NCBI GenBank assembly: GCA_023251875.1
Contig: JAHEXY010000006.1
Coordinates: 62,001 to 126,000, forward strand
Reading direction: 5' to 3'
Length of the DNA stretch: 64,000 bases
DNA from: Bacteroidota bacterium
GTDB taxonomy: Bacteria > Bacteroidota > Bacteroidia > JAHEXY01
Shown: positions 1-7,601 of the stretch, in pieces
How the letters are laid out: every line of letters begins with the position of its first letter
Numbering within the stretch: position 1 is the stretch's first letter
Made by a program: the position numbers and the translations under genes
The notes under the pieces: generated by a model
What the model was told of the DNA's origin: nothing
Seen by the model: the letters and a program-made list of their open reading frames with translations, nothing else
Databases searched by the model: none

Positions 1-21
1 TTAAGAAATAAAAACTCAATA

Positions 22-55
22 ACATTGAACTTTAAACTATCAAACTTTGAACTTA
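22..55. repeat. AACTTTGAAC-type short repeat upstream of purS
   Basis: A low-complexity run built from AACTTT, TTGAAC and AAACT units lies just before the purS start codon. Similar runs occur immediately before pheT, recR, the glycosyltransferase gene and the VWA-type gene in this window. Its function is unknown. Confidence 0.6.
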
Positions 56-62
56 TATAATT

Positions 63-314
63 ATGAAATACAAAGCTGAAATTAACGTAATGCCTTTAAA
101 AGAATTACTCGATCCACAGGGAAAAGCAGTAACATCAAGCATGACAAATCTTGGATTACCAACTATTCAAAATGTGCGAGTTGGTAAACACATAAGCCTT
201 GAAGTTGAAGCCGACTCAAAAGAAAAAGCCAATGAAATGGTTGAACAAGCTTGTAAAAAACTACTTGCTAATCTCATTATGGAAAGCTATGAGTTTGAAG
301 TAAACCCCTCCTAG
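63..314 (+). CDS. purS: Phosphoribosylformylglycinamidine synthase subunit PurS
   Basis: Small subunit of the three-part FGAM synthase (PurS, PurQ, PurL), which converts FGAR to FGAM in cytoplasmic purine synthesis. At 83 residues it has the normal PurS length. It shows the typical sequence pattern: an opening beta strand (KAEINVMPL), then LLDPQGKAV, then NVRVGKHISLEVE, and a final helix and strand around residues 58-80. PurL and PurQ are not in the window; the next gene is an unrelated sigma factor. Oddly, the last codons and the stop codon fall in a palindromic repeat (303-335), so the final residues NPS are probably repeat-derived. The ATG at 63 is the only reasonable start. The family call is secure. 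Confidence 0.9.
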   Translation: MKYKAEINVMPLKELLDPQGKAVTSSMTNLGLPTIQNVRVGKHISLEVEADSKEKANEMVEQACKKLLANLIMESYEFEVNPS

Positions 315-335
315 CCTCCCCGAAGGGGAGGAACG
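303..335. repeat. CCTCCCC/GGGGAGG palindromic repeat overlapping the purS stop
   Basis: The hairpin CCTCCCC-gaa-GGGGAGG occupies 315-331, preceded by CCCCTCCTAG. The TAG in this leader is the purS stop codon. The element resembles the CCCTC...GAGGG palindromes at 8226-8256, 45619-45663 and 57854-57877. It could act as an RNA hairpin at the end of purS, but no T-run follows, so it is not a classical terminator. Confidence 0.65.
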
Positions 336-386
336 TTATTACATTTGCAAAGCAAAAGGAATATTATCAAAGGTTGAAATAATATA

Positions 387-986
387 ATGCCAATACCTGA
401 AGAAGAAATAATTTTAGGGCTTAAAAATAGCAATCAAAGTGTTTTTGACCACTTATTTCGTGAACAGTATGCTCCTTTATGTCGTTATGCATTAAAAATT
501 GTTCGCAATAATGATATTGCCGAAGAAATAGTGCAGGATGTATTTGTTTCTATTTGGAATAGAAGAATTGAACTCAATATCGAAACTTCTCTTAATGCCT
601 ACTTATTAAGTTCAGTAAAATATTCCTGTTATAATCATCTCCGTAAAAAGAATCTCACTATTGTAGATACAGATTTAACCAAAGAAAGTTTTACCGAACA
701 GTTCATTTCAGATACCAAAGCCGATAGTCAAATAACACAAGAGGAGCTTCAGCAAATAATTCAAAATGGTATTCATGAGCTTCCTGAAAAATGTCAACAA
801 ATATTTTCGTTAAGTAGAGAGATTGGATTAAGCAACAAGGAAATTGCTACAGAACTTGATATTTCTATTAAAACAGTAGAAAACCAAATGACCATTGCCT
901 TGCAAAAATTACGTAAGCATGTAATCAAATATTGGGGGGCCTTTATTTTATTCATAAAAATTTTAGAAAGCTTTGGGGGTAAATAA
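387..986 (+). CDS. ECF-type RNA polymerase sigma-70 factor, FecI-like (Bacteroidota family)
   Basis: Alternative sigma factor that probably directs transcription of the downstream envelope genes. Sigma region 2 covers about residues 24-90 (YALKIVRNNDIAEEIVQDVF, residues 34-53). Region 4 covers about 131-180, with the helix-turn-helix LSNKEIATELDISIKTVENQ (residues 148-167). The 199-residue length fits the family. The C-terminus ends in a hydrophobic tail (about residues 182-196), as is common in this family. The next gene encodes a FecR-type anti-sigma factor, the standard partner. Its final codons overlap a candidate ECF promoter (976-1004), which suggests autogenous control of the fecR gene. 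The specific inducer is unknown. Confidence 0.92.
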   Translation: MPIPEEEIILGLKNSNQSVFDHLFREQYAPLCRYALKIVRNNDIAEEIVQDVFVSIWNRRIELNIETSLNAYLLSSVKYSCYNHLRKKNLTIVDTDLTKESFTEQFISDTKADSQITQEELQQIIQNGIHELPEKCQQIFSLSREIGLSNKEIATELDISIKTVENQMTIALQKLRKHVIKYWGAFILFIKILESFGGK

Positions 987-1004
987 AAATTTATGTTACA
1001 TATA
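976..1004 (+). promoter_or_regulatory. Candidate ECF sigma promoter, copy 1 (before the fecR-like gene)
   Basis: GGGGTAAAT, then 10 bases, then GTTACATATA. The same two boxes with the same 10-base gap occur at 2180-2208 and 3335-3363 in front of the two lipoprotein genes. This copy spans the end of the sigma gene, and its second box ends two bases before the fecR start codon. Assignment to the neighbouring sigma factor is inference. Confidence 0.6.
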
Positions 1005-1006
1005 TA

Positions 1007-2008
1007 ATGATGGATACTGAATACCTACATCTTTTAATAACAAAATATCTGCAACAATCATGCAGTGCATCTGAGAAAAAAGAGTTAGAGCAATGGCTTT
1101 CACTTTCTCAAGATAATGTTGCGTATTTGAATCAGTTTAAAAAAGTGTGGGAGAATGCCAATTATAATACTGATAATTTTAACCCTGATGTAGAAAATGC
1201 ACTTAAAAAGGTTCATGCTAAAATGAATGCAGAACCTAAAATAATTGCAATCAATAGAAATAATGCAATTCCAACTTGGTTTAAAATAGCTGCTTCTGTT
1301 TTATTGATTATTGGCGTTTCAGCATTTTTATATTTTCAATTTTACTCAATGAATACTTCCATAGAAATGGCTGTGATATCTACCTCTAAAAATGAAACAA
1401 AGGAGATTAGTTTACCTGATGGCAGTAAAGTATGGCTTAATCAATCAAGTTCAATAGAATTTCCTAAAAAATTTGAAACCAATATTCGCTCATTAAAATT
1501 AATTGGTGAGGCCTTTTTTGAAATAGAGAAAAACCCGGCAAAACCATTTATAGTTGAATCAAATGGTTCGTATACGCGGGTATTGGGAACTAGCTTTAAT
1601 ATAAAAGCTTTAGAAAATGATACTATAGTTACAGTTGTTTTAGTAACAGGTAAAGTTAAATTTGGATTGGTAAGCGATACAGCACAATTTGTTTTACTTG
1701 CTCCCGGACATGAAGCTATTTTGAAAAAAGCAAACAATCAGCTCATCACCAATGAAACAGTAGATCCCAATTTTATGGCTTGGAAAACAGGCGTATTTAC
1801 TTTTTCGAATACCTCGTTACAAGATGTAACCAATACTATTTCTCCATATTACCACAAATCTTTTAAAATTAATGTAGATCAAAATAGCAGAATTACTACA
1901 ACCTTTACCCATCAATCTCTTGATGGTGTATTAAAAGAACTTGAATTGGTTCTTAATGTTAAGTGCCAAACTAATGGAGATACTGTTTTTATATCTAGTA
2001 ATCAATAG
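1007..2008 (+). CDS. FecR-family anti-sigma factor with DUF4974 domain
   Basis: Inner-membrane anti-sigma regulator. It holds the preceding ECF sigma factor inactive until a signal arrives from the STN-type TonB-dependent receptor. The N-terminal cytoplasmic part covers residues 1-90, and one membrane segment lies at about 92-112. The periplasmic FecR domain is at about 127-225 (PDGSKVWLNQSSSIEFP and the GEAFFEIEKNPAKPFIVES stretch). The C-terminal DUF4974 domain covers about 258-330. Two ATG codons stand in tandem at 1007 and 1010. Both lie so close to the candidate promoter that a transcript from it would be leaderless or nearly so; otherwise the gene is read through from the sigma gene, 20 bases upstream. 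The stop codon is followed at once by a hairpin (2009-2028). Confidence 0.92.
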   Translation: MMDTEYLHLLITKYLQQSCSASEKKELEQWLSLSQDNVAYLNQFKKVWENANYNTDNFNPDVENALKKVHAKMNAEPKIIAINRNNAIPTWFKIAASVLLIIGVSAFLYFQFYSMNTSIEMAVISTSKNETKEISLPDGSKVWLNQSSSIEFPKKFETNIRSLKLIGEAFFEIEKNPAKPFIVESNGSYTRVLGTSFNIKALENDTIVTVVLVTGKVKFGLVSDTAQFVLLAPGHEAILKKANNQLITNETVDPNFMAWKTGVFTFSNTSLQDVTNTISPYYHKSFKINVDQNSRITTTFTHQSLDGVLKELELVLNVKCQTNGDTVFISSNQ

Positions 2009-2130
2009 CCACGACCTTTAGGTCGTGGAAAAATTGTATTGGGCTTTAGCCAAAATAAATTAAACATCAAGCCATTTCGGCTGAAGCCAATTCTAATGCT
2101 ATCAATCAATCCACGATCTAAAGATCGTGG
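2009..2130. repeat. Composite palindrome cassette after the fecR-like gene
   Basis: Four short palindromes lie in 122 bases: CCACGACCTTTAGGTCGTGG at 2009-2028, GGCTTTAGCC at 2042-2051, GGCTGAAGCC at 2079-2088 and CCACGATCTAAAGATCGTGG at 2111-2130. The first begins on the base after the stop codon. The outer pair brackets the inner pair. The same modules recur inside the MITE-like element at 10130-10403 (10178-10187 and 10270-10289). This looks like a non-coding repeat element of the kind scattered through environmental Bacteroidota genomes. Confidence 0.75.
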
Positions 2131-2179
2131 CAATTTCCCAATCGAATAAATAATTTTCATTTTTTTATAATATGATTTA

Positions 2180-2208
2180 GGGGTTAGTGTTATTATATGT
2201 TACATATA
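2180..2208 (+). promoter_or_regulatory. Candidate ECF sigma promoter, copy 2 (before the glycosidase-like lipoprotein)
   Basis: GGGGTTAGT, 10 bases, GTTACATATA. A start of transcription a few bases after the second box would leave out the ATG at 2210 and supports the ATG at 2234 as the true start of the next gene. Confidence 0.7.
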
Positions 2209-2233
2209 TATGTACAATAATAAAACACTAATT

Positions 2234-3316
2234 ATGAAAGCGAATAACTTAAACAATACCACTAAGTCTTTAATGTTTTTATGGATTAATTTTTTACTTG
2301 TCATCTTTATAACAATTTGTGGATGCAAAAAAGAAATTGCAAGTACAGATGAACTACCCAAAGATTTTGGAATTCCAATTTACGCTGTTGGAGACGTTGA
2401 TGAAGCCCAAACTGAAAGCGTTCTTTCGAATCCTAATGTTACAGGTTTTTTTATTCGGGTAAGCTGGCAAAGTGTGGAGCCTGAAGAAAACCAATTTGAT
2501 TGGACATTTATTGACAACGAAATGAGTAAAGCTGTTGCTTATGGTAAAAAGGTATCTATTGGAATAATAGCAGGAGATTTAACACCACATTGGCAAAATA
2601 ATCCTTTTACTTTTCTCGACTTTAAAATTATTCCACATGATGGGGATGGCCATGCAAGGTGGACGAGCATTCCTATTCCGTGGGAAACTCCTTTTTTAAA
2701 TGCATATACCAATTTAATAAAAGCATTGAAAGAACATCTTTCACAAAAAGCATCCTTTTACAATGTTGTGTCAATAATTAAAATTTGCGGAATAAATCAA
2801 GAAACTGCTGAAACCAGATTACCTTATGAAGATTCAACTTACGTTGAAGGAATAGATACTGCCAGTAATGCTCCTGCAATATGGATAGCAAATGGATACA
2901 CGCAAAATAAAGTTTATAATGCTTGGAAATATATAGCAGAAGCCTGTCAAGAAAATTTCCCGGATAAAGATCTTGATATGGCCATCATTCCTGATCCCAA
3001 TGGATTTCCTGCAATTGATAATATGGGGAAACTAATTCTGGAAAATCTAAATACCACTACCAATGATCTTGTTAAGATAGCAGCAAATCAATATGGAAAT
3101 AAAATAATAGTACAATACAATTCATTTCACGGCTATTCATCAAAAATGGAAGATTTAATAGATGCACAAAACTTAGGAGCCAAAATAGCTTATCAAGAAA
3201 ACAAAGCCCAATCTGATAAAACTTTCCATTCAGTTGAAGAAACCATTATGAATGCAAAAAATCAAGGAGCTCAGTTTATTGAACTGTTTAACGCTACCAT
3301 TGAAAATAATCTATAA
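2234..3316 (+). CDS. Lipoprotein with glycoside-hydrolase-like TIM-barrel fold
   Basis: The start at 2234 (MKANNLNN) is preferred over an in-frame ATG at 2210 because the candidate promoter ends at 2208 and because it gives a normal lipoprotein signal peptide. A hydrophobic stretch (FLWINFLLVIFITICGC) ends in a lipobox cysteine, so the mature protein is probably membrane-anchored. The body recalls GH5/GH42-like barrels: early strands with FIRVSWQSVEP and FDWTFIDNEMSKAVAYGKKV, which is the usual 'move along the barrel' pattern of a glycosidase. An acidic residue in GINQETAE and a late FIELFN strand could be catalytic glutamates, though this is unproven. It sits in the sigma/FecR/TonB cluster, so a role in handling a glycan ligand is plausible. 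No exact family was recognised. Confidence 0.6.
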   Translation: MKANNLNNTTKSLMFLWINFLLVIFITICGCKKEIASTDELPKDFGIPIYAVGDVDEAQTESVLSNPNVTGFFIRVSWQSVEPEENQFDWTFIDNEMSKAVAYGKKVSIGIIAGDLTPHWQNNPFTFLDFKIIPHDGDGHARWTSIPIPWETPFLNAYTNLIKALKEHLSQKASFYNVVSIIKICGINQETAETRLPYEDSTYVEGIDTASNAPAIWIANGYTQNKVYNAWKYIAEACQENFPDKDLDMAIIPDPNGFPAIDNMGKLILENLNTTTNDLVKIAANQYGNKIIVQYNSFHGYSSKMEDLIDAQNLGAKIAYQENKAQSDKTFHSVEETIMNAKNQGAQFIELFNATIENNL

Positions 3317-3334
3317 TTTTTTCAACATACTTTA

Positions 3335-3363
3335 GGGGTTAGTATTAATTCTTGTTACATATA
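3335..3363 (+). promoter_or_regulatory. Candidate ECF sigma promoter, copy 3 (before the small lipoprotein)
   Basis: GGGGTTAGT, 10 bases, GTTACATATA: both boxes and the gap length match copy 2 exactly. It lies 41 bases before the start of the 141-aa lipoprotein gene. Confidence 0.7.
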
Positions 3364-3404
3364 GATATAGAATAATTAATAATCAATCAAAATTAAAAAT
3401 CATT

Positions 3405-3830
3405 ATGAAAACAAATCAGTTTAATTTTAAAAAACATTCATTACTTAAATGTGTTGCACTTTTTTTATTTGTTGTAACAATTTTTTCAAGCTGTAAAAAA
3501 GAAGGAATGGATGGAAGCAAACAACTTAGTGTTACAGTTAACTACCTTCCTAAAGGTGGCTCTACCTTCAAAACCCCAACGGGATTAATAAACTTATATA
3601 TTATGTACAATGATGCTCCAATTCAGGATCCTGGATATGCTCTTTCTATGTATGATTATAGCGAAACTTTTGATGATGCCTCAATTCTTTTAAATGATCT
3701 TACCCCAGGTGATTATTATGTTTATGCCGAATATGTAGATACTAACAATGTTACTTATAGAGGAGGAGAACATGTTCAAATTAAAACTTTTAAAGCCTCT
3801 AATAGCCTTACCCTTAAACTAGAAAATTAG
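3405..3830 (+). CDS. Small lipoprotein of unknown function
   Basis: A 141-residue exported protein. The signal peptide (about residues 1-29) ends in the lipobox FSSC, with Cys30 as the likely lipidated residue, followed by the KKE typical of outer-membrane lipoproteins in this phylum. The rest is rich in short beta strands (SVTVNYLP, INLYIMYND, GDYYVYAEYVD, SLTLKLEN), consistent with an Ig-like or carboxypeptidase-regulatory-like beta sandwich. It has its own candidate ECF promoter and is followed by a hairpin terminator, so it may be made as a single-gene transcript. It lies next to the STN-type receptor and may be an accessory surface protein. No family was recognised. Confidence 0.75.
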   Translation: MKTNQFNFKKHSLLKCVALFLFVVTIFSSCKKEGMDGSKQLSVTVNYLPKGGSTFKTPTGLINLYIMYNDAPIQDPGYALSMYDYSETFDDASILLNDLTPGDYYVYAEYVDTNNVTYRGGEHVQIKTFKASNSLTLKLEN

Positions 3831-3838
3831 ATATAAGC

Positions 3839-3886
3839 AGAAGTGATCACAACAAAAAATAGTTTAATTGTGATCATTCTTTCTTC
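3839..3886 (+). terminator. Hairpin terminator after the small lipoprotein gene
   Basis: The arm AGAAGTGATCACAA at 3839-3852 pairs with TTGTGATCATTCT at 3868-3880, with a nine-base perfect core (TGATCACAA/TTGTGATCA). The pyrimidine-rich TTCTTCTT tail follows. It separates the small lipoprotein gene from the TonB-receptor gene. Confidence 0.7.
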
Positions 3887-3920
3887 TTAAGCCCTACCTT
3901 TATTTAATATAAAACATAGA

Positions 3921-6599
3921 ATGAAAAAAATCGTTTTCGTATTTATTATTACTATTCTTTTTCATCAACTTCTATTTGGACAAAATGTACTTGATAAAGA
4001 GATCGTACTTACTAAAGAATACTATAATCTTTCAGATTTAATCAATACAATTTCCCAGCAAAGCGGAATTGTATTTTCATACAGTAATGCAAATATTGAC
4101 AATAAGAAAAATATTAAACTGCAAGCCAAAGAATACAGTATTGAGCAAGTACTTAATATTATTGTAAAGCAAACCGGCTTGCAATATTATTATACTTCAA
4201 ATAAAATTTTGCTTTCGCCTCCAACAAATAATTCAAAAAACCACAAAGTAATTATTTCAGGAATTATAAAAGACAGCAGTTCGGGTGAAACAATAATTGG
4301 TGCTTATATCACTGATCTTATCAATAAAAATACGGTAAGCACAAATCAATATGGTTTTTATAGTTTAAGTACTATGAGCGATTCTGTAAAACTTTTATTT
4401 TCTTATTTGGGATATAAAAATGAGAGTGTAATTTTTAAAGCTCAAAAAGATACGGTTATCAATATGAATATTGCTTCTGTAATCAGCCTGCAAGAAGTAG
4501 AAGTTGATGCCGATGAAAATAAATTAATGGAGAGTGCACAAACCGGTGAATTGAGTTTATCTCCCCAACAAATTAAAACCATCCCCACTGTTGTTAGCCA
4601 GCCTGATGTTATAAAAGCATATCAAATGATGCCGGGCATTCAAAGCGGAATGGAAGGTACAAGCACCATGTTGGTAAGAGGCGGTAATCCTGATGAAAAT
4701 TTATTTTTGTTGGATGGCACTCCGGTATATAATATTTCTCACCTGTTCGGTTTTTTTTCTGTATTTAATCCTGATGCAATAAAAAATGTAGATGTTTTTA
4801 AGAGCGGCTTTCCTGCTCGTTACAGCGGCCGCTTATCTTCTGTAATGGATATTAGTTTAAAAGAAGGAAATGAAAATGAATTTCATGGTAATTTTTCTAT
4901 TGGTTTATTGGCAAGTTCTTTTATGATTGAAGGACCCATAAAAAAGAAAAAATGTTCGTTCATTCTCGCTGCAAGAAGAACTTATCCCGATTTAATATTA
5001 GGCCCCATAGTAAAATTGGCATTGAATAATGAACAAAGTACTGTAAACAAATTCAAACTCTATTATTATGATGTTAATGCTAAAATTAATTACAATATCA
5101 ATTCTAAAAACAGATTATTCTTAAGTTTATATGGAGGTAGAGATGTTTTTGAATTTGTAGATACAGAGAACGACCCTTATGTAACAACATCTGAACAAAG
5201 TTCTTTGGTGAAAAATTCATGGGGAAACATTACCGGTACCTTAAGATGGAACCATATTTATAGTTCTAAACTTTTTTCAAATATAAACATAAGTTATACC
5301 TCTTTTAAATATATCACCAATAACCAGTATGATTACACATATTCGTCTAGCAATTATTCATCAAGTACTAATTATAGTTCTGATTATAATTCGGGCATAA
5401 ACGATATTAGTAGTAGAATAATTTTTAGTTACGCTCCTTCCGTCAAGCATTATTTGCAATTTGGCATATACGAAACTTATAGGTTTATTAATATTGGTAA
5501 TATGAATAATTCTTCATCATTTGTTGATACAGCCTCGTCTATACATGAAGAATATAATGTATCCTACCCAATTTATCATTGCAACGAAGCTTCTGTTTTT
5601 ATCGAAGACGAATGGACAATTTCTAAAAAATTAAAAAGCAATATTGGATTAAATTGTACAAGCTTTAATGCTACTCAAGTTTTTTATCTATCAGTTGAAC
5701 CTAGAATTTCGGCTAGATATTTATTGTTTGAAAAAACTGCTTTAAAAGCTTCATACTCTTATATGAGTCAGAATTTACATCTATTGTCAACTTTAAATGC
5801 AGCCACGCCAGATGATTTATGGGTTACATCAACTCAGAACATAAAACCAGAACATTCGAATAATTTTGCGTTTGGAATAAACCAATTACTGCTTCATTCA
5901 TCTATTCAATTTTCGGCTGAAGGATATTATAAAACGTTGAGCAATGTTCTTTCATATCAAGAAAGTTTTTCGATAATGGCCAACGAGCATTCAAATTGGG
6001 AAGAAAACGTAATTCAAGGCAAAGGAGAAACGTATGGTACAGACATTATGCTTCAAAAAACGAATGGCAAAACTACAGGTTGGATTGGATACACATTGTC
6101 TTGGAATTACAGGCAATTTAATGAACTTAATAATGGGGAAGAATTTCCTTATAAATATGATAGGCGACACGATATTAAAATTTGCCTCATGCATAAAATC
6201 AATAACAAAATTGATATCGGATTCAATTGGTTGTTCACTACCGGAATGGCAGTAACCATACCGGTTTCATTTTATTTATCTGCAGCTAATTTTAATTATA
6301 GCCAGTCTACCCCAACATTTGTTAACTCAAGTAACGAAGAGCAATTACAATATTCAAAAGAAAATGATTTTAGAATGCCTCCTTATCATAGGCTCGATTT
6401 TTCTATCAACTTTCATAAAAAGAAAAAATTCGGAGAAAGAATATGGAATATAACTATCTACAATGTTTATTGCAGAATTAATCCTATTAGCTTAGATGAA
6501 AATTTCATTAAAATCAATGATGCATTTAATTATTATACTTTTTATACAAGTGGATTGTTTCCTATTATTCCATCTTTTAGTTATTCATTAAAATTTTAA
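3921..6599 (+). CDS. STN-domain TonB-dependent receptor (FecA-like transducer)
   Basis: Outer-membrane receptor for TonB-driven uptake that also signals to the FecR/sigma pair. A signal peptide is followed by an STN (secretin/TonB short N-terminal) domain at about residues 25-98 (YYNLSDLINTISQQSGI). Next comes a carboxypeptidase-regulatory-like beta-sandwich at about 107-195 (ISGIIKDSSSGETIIGAYIT), the marker of Bacteroidota receptors. The plug domain (about 215-330, with MLVRGGNPDENLFLLDG) precedes a long beta-barrel that ends in an aromatic-rich C-terminus (SFSYSLKF). The length of 892 residues is usual. The STN domain is the part that contacts FecR in known FecA-type systems, so it is the likely sensor for this cluster. 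It overlaps nothing and is followed after six bases by a DUF4249 lipoprotein gene, a very common pairing. The substrate cannot be read from sequence. Confidence 0.93.
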   Translation: MKKIVFVFIITILFHQLLFGQNVLDKEIVLTKEYYNLSDLINTISQQSGIVFSYSNANIDNKKNIKLQAKEYSIEQVLNIIVKQTGLQYYYTSNKILLSPPTNNSKNHKVIISGIIKDSSSGETIIGAYITDLINKNTVSTNQYGFYSLSTMSDSVKLLFSYLGYKNESVIFKAQKDTVINMNIASVISLQEVEVDADENKLMESAQTGELSLSPQQIKTIPTVVSQPDVIKAYQMMPGIQSGMEGTSTMLVRGGNPDENLFLLDGTPVYNISHLFGFFSVFNPDAIKNVDVFKSGFPARYSGRLSSVMDISLKEGNENEFHGNFSIGLLASSFMIEGPIKKKKCSFILAARRTYPDLILGPIVKLALNNEQSTVNKFKLYYYDVNAKINYNINSKNRLFLSLYGGRDVFEFVDTENDPYVTTSEQSSLVKNSWGNITGTLRWNHIYSSKLFSNINISYTSFKYITNNQYDYTYSSSNYSSSTNYSSDYNSGINDISSRIIFSYAPSVKHYLQFGIYETYRFINIGNMNNSSSFVDTASSIHEEYNVSYPIYHCNEASVFIEDEWTISKKLKSNIGLNCTSFNATQVFYLSVEPRISARYLLFEKTALKASYSYMSQNLHLLSTLNAATPDDLWVTSTQNIKPEHSNNFAFGINQLLLHSSIQFSAEGYYKTLSNVLSYQESFSIMANEHSNWEENVIQGKGETYGTDIMLQKTNGKTTGWIGYTLSWNYRQFNELNNGEEFPYKYDRRHDIKICLMHKINNKIDIGFNWLFTTGMAVTIPVSFYLSAANFNYSQSTPTFVNSSNEEQLQYSKENDFRMPPYHRLDFSINFHKKKKFGERIWNITIYNVYCRINPISLDENFIKINDAFNYYTFYTSGLFPIIPSFSYSLKF

Positions 6600-6605
6600 T
6601 TTAAT

Positions 6606-7565
6606 ATGAAGCATTTATTTAATCTGTATATAATTTTATTTGTTCTTCTATTTTCGGCATGCAGCTTAAAAAAAGATATTGATTTTGACACCAGTAATTA
6701 TGAACAAAAAGTTATCGTAAATGGATTGTTCACTATTAACGAACCATTAACTATTAATCTTAGTTTAAGCAGGCAAATTGACACAGCTAGCTTACCTGAA
6801 TATTTAGACAGCGCAATGGTTCTTTTATTTGAAAATGAAATTCTTATTGATACACTAAAAAAAGTTGAAGTACCTGTTAATCCTAATTTAATTTACGCGT
6901 GGAATCATAAAGGATATTATCAGTCAAATAGTATTTTGCATGAAAATAAAAATTATAAAATTACGGTTACAAATAAAGATTATCCATTGATTACTGCTAA
7001 AAGCTATATTCCGCAATTGATCGATACTCCTATAGTTTATATTAAAGACTCAGCAAAATATGCCATTGGTAGCTCGTTTCAAGAGTTAGTTCAGCTTAGT
7101 TTTTATGATGATGCAAGTACAGAAAATTACTATTATATAACAGTTGGCCAAACTGATATTTCTGATTCAGCGTTTTATAATCAATTGTATTTTGATTGTA
7201 AAGATATTTCTATTCCCAATAGCTCTCCATACTTAAACAATGAAACACATGGCTATATTTATTTTAATGACGAGCTCTTTAATGGGCAAACAAAAACGCT
7301 GAATTTGTATGTTGATGATTTTTATTTAAATATGAAAACATGGAATGGAAGTGAAGAGGTAGTAGAGCCTGTTTATGTAAATATTTATTGTATTACAAAA
7401 GATTATTACGAATATGTAAAATCAGCTGATGAGCAGCAATATATTTTTTGGGGAGGCACTAATGGAATTATTGTACCTGATCCTATTCAGGTATACTCAA
7501 ATATTAATAATGGCTTGGGCATTTTTTCGGGCTATCAAAGTATGAGAATTCTTATAAATAAGTAA
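6606..7565 (+). CDS. DUF4249-family lipoprotein
   Basis: Exported lipoprotein of 319 residues. The signal peptide ends in the lipobox FSACS (Cys19), followed by LKKDIDFD and then the typical DUF4249 start (KVIVNGLFTINEPLTINLS). Genes of this family nearly always follow a TonB-dependent receptor with a carboxypeptidase-like N-terminal domain, as here with a six-base gap, so the two are almost certainly co-transcribed and may form one outer-membrane unit. The biochemical role of the family is not established; a surface-exposed partner of the receptor is the usual assumption. Confidence 0.88.
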   Translation: MKHLFNLYIILFVLLFSACSLKKDIDFDTSNYEQKVIVNGLFTINEPLTINLSLSRQIDTASLPEYLDSAMVLLFENEILIDTLKKVEVPVNPNLIYAWNHKGYYQSNSILHENKNYKITVTNKDYPLITAKSYIPQLIDTPIVYIKDSAKYAIGSSFQELVQLSFYDDASTENYYYITVGQTDISDSAFYNQLYFDCKDISIPNSSPYLNNETHGYIYFNDELFNGQTKTLNLYVDDFYLNMKTWNGSEEVVEPVYVNIYCITKDYYEYVKSADEQQYIFWGGTNGIIVPDPIQVYSNINNGLGIFSGYQSMRILINK

Positions 7566-7601
7566 CTTTAAACTTTGAACGCTCAAACTTTTAACTAACT
7601 T
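7564..7601. repeat. AACTTTGAAC-type short repeat upstream of pheT
   Basis: TAACTTTAAACTTTGAACG and further AACTT units fill the whole space between the DUF4249 gene and the pheT ATG. The repeat therefore occupies the place of the pheT ribosome-binding region. Confidence 0.65.

Noticed and set aside
2210-2233. ATG at 2210 as start of the glycosidase-like lipoprotein
   Set aside because: It lies only two bases after the candidate promoter's second box and would add eight residues before a normal signal peptide; 2234 is better.
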